A stretch of DNA of 64,000 nt from Hemicentrotus pulcherrimus (Eukaryota; Echinodermata; Echinoidea; Camarodonta; Strongylocentrotidae). Of this stretch, positions 51,988-60,900 are shown piece after piece. The stretch spans positions 252,501 to 316,500 of the forward strand of contig BEXV01000075.1 in assembly GCA_003118195.1 (NCBI GenBank), written 5' to 3'. A program made the translations under genes and the position numbers. The stretch's first letter is position 1, and each line of letters starts with the position of its first letter. Under the pieces are notes generated by a model, which ran no database searches, had not been told where the DNA came from, and saw only the letters and a list, made by a program, of their open reading frames with translations.

Positions 51988-52466
51988 TGTCCACACACAA
52001 CATTTTTCGTGATTAGCTATCCCGTTTCGCGATAGCGATACCGTTTCTCAATAGCTTTACGATGTAATATGTAGGTGTGGACGCTCACTAACGATACGTC
52101 GTATAACGAAACAAGTCTCACGAAACGCATGTTTGGGCATCGTTTCGAACTGAAACTCAATAAAGAATCACGCCTAATCACAAAAATGTTGTGTGTCGCC
52201 GGAACTAGTCTAACTAGTGTAACTAACTGGGCGGGGCTTAACGTGACCTCGCACGAAAGGAGACCTGACCTGTCATCTCCGCTTCTATTTCATGCCCGCA
52301 GGACAAAGTTTCAGGATTGCTTTCTTCTGTGTGTTGACATCTGGAATTTAAATAATGATTAGTTAGACGACGTTTCCTGTGTGTGGACACTCAGAAATTT
52401 ATACGATGATTCTTTATACGATGATTCTTTATAGACTTTCGTGATAAATTGTTTTGTGTGTGGACA
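51988..52466. mobile_element. non-autonomous DNA element with TGTCCACACACAA termini
   Basis: Terminal TGTCCACACACAA is matched by TTTGTGTGTGGACA at the right end, with CGTGAT blocks just inside both ends. The terminal motif recurs internally (about 52073, 52180 and 52378), suggesting nested or serially duplicated copies. A 17-bp unit ATACGATGATTCTTTAT is tandemly doubled near the right end. The element is CpG-richer than its surroundings, and no transposase was recognised. Confidence 0.7.
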
Positions 52467-53137
52467 CGCTGTTAAAGAGCTAAAGACAGGAGTTTGGATA
52501 GTGTAGGGTATCAAACACAGAGCAACTGTCATTGGAGCATGTGTCATAGAGCTATAATTTACTAACATATTCAAAGTTATGGATGTTCTTTCCCAGGGAC
52601 TTAGTAACAAGTAACTCCATTAATTAACCTGTTATTAATGAATGCTGTATCGGGCAAGGCTCGGACGAGCTTTGGGGTTGTGAAGAACAACCTTAATCTA
52701 AAAAGTATGCATAAAACTTGCTTATGTTAGTAAACCGGTCTATTAAGGCAACTAGAATTTGCTGAGCCCTAGAACTTAATTCAAGGAATAACAAAGCTGT
52801 TCGTTCATTCATTTGAATGACAAAGTTGTCACGGGTAAAGAGTAAGAGAAGACAAAAAAATTCTCTTCTTCTACACTTCACTGAGAATTTGCAATTGAAC
52901 AAAAGGATATCAAGACATTATTACCAGTTAAGCCTTGTTTACATCTGACACAGTAAACTGGCTCAAAACAACAAGCAAACAACAAACACAGCAGCAGAAT
53001 TAAAACCCAATTTAACCTGTGTGGGAATGACAAGCGGACTGAAAAAAGAAGCTCCGCGCAATGAAGGCCACAATATTTACTCACTCCTCCTTGTGGTGTA
53101 AGACACAAAATGTTAAGTGCATTTAACACACTAATAT
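52467..53137. other. intergenic spacer between two TIR elements
   Basis: No coding or repeat signal recognised. Confidence 0.5.
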
Positions 53138-53457
53138 CCAGGGGGGGGTGTTTCACAAAGATCCTAAGTCGAACTTATCTCTAAGTTGGACTTAAAAATT
53201 ATGGAAAGCCGTAGCATCTCTGAAAATATTTTGTAAAAGTTATTTTAAAAGGCATAAAATGTTGATTCAAATCATTCATATTTTCTATTATCATGGGAGA
53301 TTTCTTGTCCTTGCTGTGGAATTTATGAAAAGTCTAAAATACTTGTTTTTTCACTTTTGAATATATTTAATTTTAAGGCTACAAATGGCTCTCCATAATT
53401 TTAAAGTCACACTTAGAGTTAAGTTTGACTTAGGATCTTCGTGAAACAGCTCCCTGG
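53138..53457. mobile_element. fold-back MITE with about 65-bp terminal inverted repeats
   Basis: Left arm CCAGGG..GTTTCACAAAGATCCTAAGT continues through CTCTAAGTTGGACTT and ATTATGGA to about 53205. The right arm repeats the same series inverted (TCCATAATTTTAAAGTC, CTTAGAG, GACTTAGGATCTTCGTGAAAC, CCCTGG). The element is about 320 bp, AT-rich inside and without coding potential. Confidence 0.85.
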
Positions 53458-56400
53458 GGGTGATAGTGAGCACTGAAAAAAAAAAAACATCCCCCCTTTT
53501 GAGTTAGAAAAATTGGGAAATAATATGGAAGAATAGAGAAAATCAGGATAAATTCGGGAAGAACCAAACAAATTGGGTTAAAAAAAAAAATCGGGAAAAA
53601 AATTAGGAAACCGATTTGAATCGGGTTTTTATTAGGCCTGAATATCATGTCATTTGCCACTGCTTTTCTTTTTCTTCTTTCTAAAGCAGTTCACCATACA
53701 GTATACGTGAACAGGGCTTTCACGAGGCTCTAACATAATAAATGCACGAAAGAGAAGCCATTAACATTGAGAATTCATTTACAATTTTATTGACAATATT
53801 CCATGCTGGGAACATCACTGATAACAACCGACTACGAAAAACATTCCAGTTTAAACAAGTCTCTTACAATCATTTTCAATACTGCACGGGAATTTCTGAC
53901 TTTTTTTCTTTCTTCCTATGTTTAAAGAGCTACATGGAATTTATACATGATGAAACACTGCAGAGAGTATATTTGAAATGGAGTGTTGCAAAAGCTGTGC
54001 AGTGCTGTGGTACAAAACATATAGATGCTAGATGTATTCCAGTTTAAACAAGACATTTGAAAAATTTGCTACCATAGATCGGGTAAAAATGAACAAAAAT
54101 GTGAAAGGTTTATTTTTTTTAATGACCCTTTGTATATTTATTTTATTCATCATGAACAAACAAATTATCAGGTCTAAAACATTCCTGGAAGAAGTGTGTC
54201 ATAAATCATTTTGAAATTGTTGTTCCTATTTGACACATTTTACAGAATTTATATTCAACGATCTCATTACTAATACAATGTGACATAATCTCTAAATGTA
54301 CAACAACAAAAAAGAAGAAGAAGCAAATTTAGATTATCTTTTAGATGGAGGAGACATCAAATTTTGCAGGAAACTTTCCAATTCCCCTTTTCTCTGAATT
54401 ATAACATTTTCTTGGAAGTTTGCAGTAAGAAACTGAGGCAAAAGATAATTGTGCATTTTAAAAATAAAAACTACCGTAAGTAAACATGTGTTAGAAAACA
54501 GCTTCATAAGGGCATATACCGAGGGCATCAAACTAGCAAAATATATCTAAATGCAGCAGTTATGTTTGTAAATGCAACCAGTCACTTTTATGAAATAAAA
54601 TGAAACAAAATAACAACTTCATATAGAACAGGCATTCTGTATGAGCGATTTCTTAGAGTGGAAGTCTGGGGAATGGAACAATCCACAAATCTTATCATCT
54701 TAAGTCTTCCACTTTGCATTTTTCTTGAAACAATAAGTGTTACCATATACTAATCAATATGTTTTATACTGTGGCAAAACTGTAAAATGAAAAAAAAAGA
54801 TGTGACACTTAAAAACAAAAATAGTCTCCAAAATATAACATGAAATCATCAACTTTTATCTTAAAATCGATTAAAATGAAACTTGATTAAAACACCAGTG
54901 ACAAACTGTAATGTCCATCAAATAAACGGAAAGACAAAAGCAAAGCTTAGATGAATGTAATACAAAAAACAAAAGACGCATTGTATTTATAAGATAAACC
55001 AGGCAAAATAACAGCCATAATTTACTTAATGACTGAAATTTCATCCACATGTAAATAAAAGTAAATAAAAGTTGAACAGACCAGAATTATTTGTTGTAGA
55101 CGGAGTGCAGAAATAGATATGATGAATGAATTCTGTCTTTAAAACCATACACACTGGAAATGAGACAGATAATTGACTTGTAGGAACAGGTGAAAAGTAA
55201 TAGAGCATTATTCAATTTTCTTTTTTAGGCAGAATATGTTGCAAGTCTTGCAAGATAAAAAGAACATATGGTTATCAAAAATATATAATCAAATTTACCC
55301 AAGCTGTTACAATAATTTAATGTCTAGTATGTGAAACCACTTTTTGGACCAGACTCACAGAAATCTAAAATTAATGTAACAATTTGCTAGTAGATTTTGA
55401 AATAAAGAAAGTGACAATTTCTGAGTATTGTTCATGTAAATGGATTAGGTGCTATAAAAGGAAGCATATCTGCCAAGAAAAATGTACCAACTAAATATTT
55501 AGGCTATTACCAAAACAGAATACACAATTTTAGGTATGAGGTTTTGGATTTTCATATCCCATTGTGCTGACGTGCTTACGTTTAACATGAAATAACAGTA
55601 AGTTAAAATGATAGACAAAAAAAAAAACACAAGTTAAAATGAATGCTGAGTGCAGTTTAGAGAGAAGATGGTTTTCTTTCAAGTTAACAAACAGTAAGAT
55701 AATATGAGCTACTTATTTCATCACAAAAGTTATGGGCATGTGATATGAACATTACTGAATGAAAAACAATTGTTGATCAACAATATCTTTGCTTTTCTGA
55801 CCAATAAATCAACTTTTTATTTTAGACATGGTAGCACAGTTGCGGGGTTTCATGGTGTCTATAAATTACCTTTGTAAAATGAATCCTCAATTAATCTTAT
55901 CAAGTCTTAGAATTAAAAAAATGGCTCTGGTTTATGTAATATATTCCTTCAATCAATTTTGATAAATGAATGACATCAATTGCATGGCACAAACTCTATA
56001 TGCACCATGTACGTGTCTGCGCCATGGTCAAACGGAGAGAAAAAAGGAAAAATCAAATGTATTCACATGATAAGCATATATAAAACACATCAGTTTAGGA
56101 CAGTATGTATCCCTCACTAAAAAACAGCCCTTTACTCTGTCTATGTATATATACATGGTACACAGCAACGAGCGATATCTTCTTACATCATAAAAACATT
56201 GAAAAGATCTCTCTAACTACACTCTTATCTATATAAAATATCCTCAAATTTTTGTTCACGGAGCACAGGCTGTAATTTAAAGCTTCCTACACAATACAAG
56301 TCTTGACAATCCGGATTATCCATGTGGATTCCTCAAACTCAGATTATCTCAATGTCTGTCCATGCCTGGTATATCACTTTATCGTCATCTTGGGCAGAAC

Positions 56401-57846
56401 TGTCTTTTCCACTGGTCATAGTGACATACCATCACTTTTCTTGCGCAATGATTATCGATAAATTAAGCCAAGCATATCCACACTGTCTCACTGCCGCCCG
56501 CTGAGGTCAGTATTCTTCTCTTACTGTCCCTCTCCAGAACTGTCTGTAATTAAACGATTTCTCTTTCCAACGGAGTTCACGCACGCTATGTGATAATTCC
56601 TTGTTTTGGGGGATCGAGGGTTCATGTTTGAAGAGTGGTGCCAATCTGTGTCACGTTTAACCCGAAATGATGAACACACCGACAGCACCGTTACCTGGAT
56701 ATCTTGTGAAGTCGCTCCTTTTTCTTTGACGCAGACAAGATAATAAACGGAGGCATAGCACTGCTATCAAGATGCGGGCTGGTTAGAGTTGACCATCAAA
56801 GGCCGGGTAAAGCTTCGCTACACGATGGTTGGTCTCATCAAGTTCATATTGTTTGCAGCATGCTCGCAGACAACTACTGTTCGTCGACACTTTCCAGTGA
56901 TCAACGTTCATAACAATTACCAGGCCTGCTTCGTTGGATACACAAACCATGAAGAGGTGAAGAGTTTGCAAAATCGCCAAGCATGCTATAAATTCACTAT
57001 ATTATCCACACGTTGATGCATTAAATCGTATACGAGAGATATTTCACCATTTCATATATGTCTGGCATGATCGAGAGATGTACCAGCTTCATCAAGCATA
57101 GAAAGATATGTAACAACAACGAGCTGAGACTATGGATTCTACTTTCAATAGCGCGTGTAACAGTTAGCGCAAAATTGGGAAGTTTAATCTAACATGACGT
57201 TAGTGCATCATTAGGCGCGTAAATGAAAAGAAAACAATTACTCCAGCACAGTCCATTGATGTTACACCACAATATTCTGGCCTCAATTTATCAGGCTCCA
57301 AAATTGGATCAAATTTCTTGAGTATCCCGGAACGGGCTATAGATAACTTTCTCTATATTTACTGTACACTTTCTTTCAATGGTGTGTCTTACCTTATCTA
57401 TCGCCCACTCTACTGTACGTGATATCTAAAAAAATACAAAGATGTTTCTTTCATTCGAAATTTACATACAAAATGAAAGGAAATAAAAGGTTAATTTTAT
57501 TCTTAAGACATCCCGATGATAAGCAGAACCCATGCCCCTGCATTGCTTACATTTCCCAGAAAGGGCCTTGACAGGGATACATGTAACAAAAGCAATTCAG
57601 GTTAATACGCGAAAATGGCATAAAAACAAATTCGCTGATATCCCATCAAAATGCAGGTATACAAAATTGACAATTAACGCACATTCCAATGGGACGTTAC
57701 CATGGTTTTGAGAAACGATGCATTGGATCGTAACAGACAAACCGTCTCCCCGCTGATACCAAACGGAGTCCTCTTCCTCCAAAAAAGGCAAGAAAAGAAG
57801 AAAAATCATAAGCAAGGGGGGCTGGAAGTTAAGGGGCTGGCTCGCT
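53458..57846. other. intergenic and trpc4ap 3' flank
   Basis: AT-rich from 53.5 to 56.3 kb. Somewhat more mixed composition at 56.3-57.2 kb. No exon recognised. The right part presumably includes the trpc4ap 3' UTR. Confidence 0.45.
57496..57501 (-). terminator. candidate trpc4ap poly(A) signal AATAAA
   Basis: AATAAA on the minus strand lies about 345 bases after the trpc4ap stop codon, a plausible 3' UTR length. The surroundings are AT-rich, so chance is a real alternative and other signals further left are possible. Confidence 0.3.
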
Positions 57847-57999
57847 TCAGCTAGTGCGCATCGGGGCATGCTGGTGTTCCGTACAGGGCAAGAGGTCATC
57901 CATGGCGAGATAGTGAGCAACGGTCAAGGAGGAGTGGGTGTTGCCGCTGACCAGTAGACTGACCATGTCCTTCCACTTGGAGAAACTGATGCAGGAGCT
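57847..57999 (-). CDS. trpc4ap: trpc4ap terminal coding exon (153 bp, with stop)
   Basis: A long pyrimidine tract and CTACAG acceptor precede SSCISFSKWKDMVSLL. The reading continues through a lineage-specific tail ending MRTS and stop TGA at 57849-57847. The opening block matches the family, while the last 30 or so residues do not resemble the vertebrate tail I recall. Confidence 0.93.
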   Translation of the reverse strand, partial: SSCISFSKWKDMVSLLVSGNTHSSLTVAHYLAMDDLLPCTEHQHAPMRTS

Positions 58000-60900
58000 C
58001 TGTAGGGAGGGAGAGAGAGAGATATGAAATGAAGAAAAAAAAAGGATAAATTAGTGCAAGGTAGAAGCATAGAGTTTCCCGTAACTATCTCCTCTCCATC
58101 ACCACCATCTTCATTCCGACAATGGACAAACCAAAAATAAAGTGTCACAGATAATGAAGTACATTGTGATTATCTAAACACCTGTATCTTGGCAATCAAC
58201 ATCAACAAGAATAATTAAAGTTGAGGATGATGACCACCCGGACAACTACCCTTCTGACAGAAAATTTGTAGCGCAATAGAGGAAAGGAGATTGTAAGGAC
58301 GAATGGAAGCCTAATGAACTAACGCTTTACATAATAATTTTCACTTATATCGTTTTGAAGATACAGCACAAGACTGGGTTTGAAGTGACTATCAAATATC
58401 AAAATAAAAGGCTTACCTTCTCCAGGGCGCTACAGTCCTTGTCTTTGTGGAGATAGTGTTCTTGCCAGAAAAATAGCAGCTCCCTGATAGAAAGAAATGA
58501 ATAAAATCAATAAGTATATAAAACACCTTTATAACCCCAACTATAAAGCAAAAAAAAAAACGGTTTGGATGTTGATGAAACCATTAGCATACTCCAGGGC
58601 CCCACATCACAAAATTTGTCATCAGTGACAAATGACATTTTTGTTGTAAGCTAGTGGAATCCTTGTTTCTGATTGGCTATCACAGATTTATCAATGATTT
58701 TTGTCGTTTGTCATTGAAAAAGGCTTTGTGAAACGGGTCCCAGGGCCCTCTTTCATAAAACTTGTCTTCAAAAACAAGTTCCAATGCTACTGAAATCATG
58801 GCACTTGATTGGCCGAGAGCAAATTTGTCATAGAAATTGGCCGAGAGCAAATTTGTCATAGAAATTTAGCCTTTGTAATTGATATGAAGTTTTGTGAAAC
58901 AGGGCCCTGGTATTGTATGTGTAATACACTGCAGATCAATTCAAACCTACAAGCTCTCATACTTAACGCCTCCACAAACTCCAATCTTGGCAATTCAGAC
59001 CACAAAACAAGACAAAGACAAGGGCATTATAGTGCCTACCAAGAAACTCCCCTCAATTCTTCATATCAGACTCTGGATTAATTCACTAACTTTAACAGTC
59101 TGCTAAAACTAAAACATATTTTATTTTGGCAGTGAGAGCAGGGCCTGGCTCATGCCTTGAGGCATTTGTCAAATAAATCTTAGCCTCTCTAAAATCTCAC
59201 CTTGGTAACTACTAACACTTACTATAAAATTTCCTTTAAAAAAGATAATTGTGATCTGAAGAAGCAAAAGCACTTAATATTTTTATTTTTATAAGTCCCT
59301 TCATGTGAAAAACTGTTGAATTGAAGGTTACAATATGAAGCATTATTGTAAAGTGTTGTCTAATACTATCTAGTATCTGACGACCCATCAAATCCAACTC
59401 AATTACATAACAGGTAAGATAAATTTATATGTCCACTGATACAATTATTACAAAATTAAACAAATCAATTAGAACATTTTAGAAAATGGCAAAGAAGTCC
59501 CATTGTGACAACACTCACATTTCAAATAACTACAGTTAAGAACTAAATTATCCATACCCATCATAAATTTGATGTTTTTTTGTGTTTTGGGGGTAACTAA
59601 AGAATAGAAGATGGACTTGCTGAATAAGGGACTTTGTTGAATATTTTTCAGATGTAAGCTTCAATATGTCAAATTCTCAAGGAACATGAATTAGGACAAA
59701 TCAATTTTTCTCACACCTAAAAGATTAAAAAACTTATTAAGGGTATGAAAGATCTAGTTATTAACTGTATATAGCGAATGTTGTCATTTTGTCAAGTCAT
59801 AGAATAGAAATGAAATCCTAAATCAACACTCTCTAGTCATTCACACCATCCTCCCACTCCCTTACCTGAAGTTTTGAAGGAGGAATCCCGGTCTGCACTG
59901 CTTCTGCTCTTCTTTACTCAGATCGGTGAGGTAGCGGGAGAGCTCACCGATACGATCAGCAAACATCAGGAAGATGACGGTGGTGTTCAGGCAACTAACG
60001 TTCTCCTGCAAGAACAAGACGTAAAGACACACGACATCAATAACAAGGCGATTGTCTTATGTGCCAAGGACTGACGGATGTTGGGAGAGGAAAATGGACT
60101 TTAATTGTCATCAGCAGACAAAAATAATACAGTGGAGCATAGAGCAATTCAGCTCTGGTAGCTCTATAGGAGCCCTGTTTAAACCCAAAAAGACAAACAC
60201 AAAAATGGATTATTAGGAAGATGACTATGGTGTTCAGGCAACTAAAGTTCTCCTGCAAGAACAAGTCGTAAAGACAAATGCTATCAATATCAAGGCAATC
60301 TATTTATATGCCAAGGACTGATGCTGGGAGAGGAAGATTGTTTTTAATTTAAGCAGAAAAATCATCTCTAGAGAAGAAAACTCCCTTGTACAATAGCTAA
60401 TCCAAAAAGACATTGCAAAGTCAAAACAGTAATTTTTAAAACTGTTGTGGCCCCTCCAACCTATCTTTCTTTGTATAAAAGATTGGGAGGTTAGGGATAA
60501 CCATTTTAAGGTTTTTATTCCACTCATTACAAGTTTATCAATGAGGATTGAGTCTCCTATACAGGCTACGCAGAGGGAGGACATCCATATGATTCTTATA
60601 TGTGGTTATCACCTGACCTTGTAATACCTATACCAGTGGGAACGTAGCACATGCTTGCTTGCTTGCTTGCTTGCTAGGTGCCTTGTCTGTTCCAGATATT
60701 GGCAATCAAGGCTTTCCATCTACTTCTATCTCTGTTTCTTTGTAATGTGATGTTGCTTCTGTTGCCAGTCTGTCCAATGAACCTATGTGTCTCCCTCTGC
60801 TTCTCTTTCCCTCAATTTTCCTGTTAGAATTCTGTTTTCTGTACCTTCTCTTCTCATAAAATGCTCAACAAACTGAAGTTGTCTTTCCCTTATCATATCA

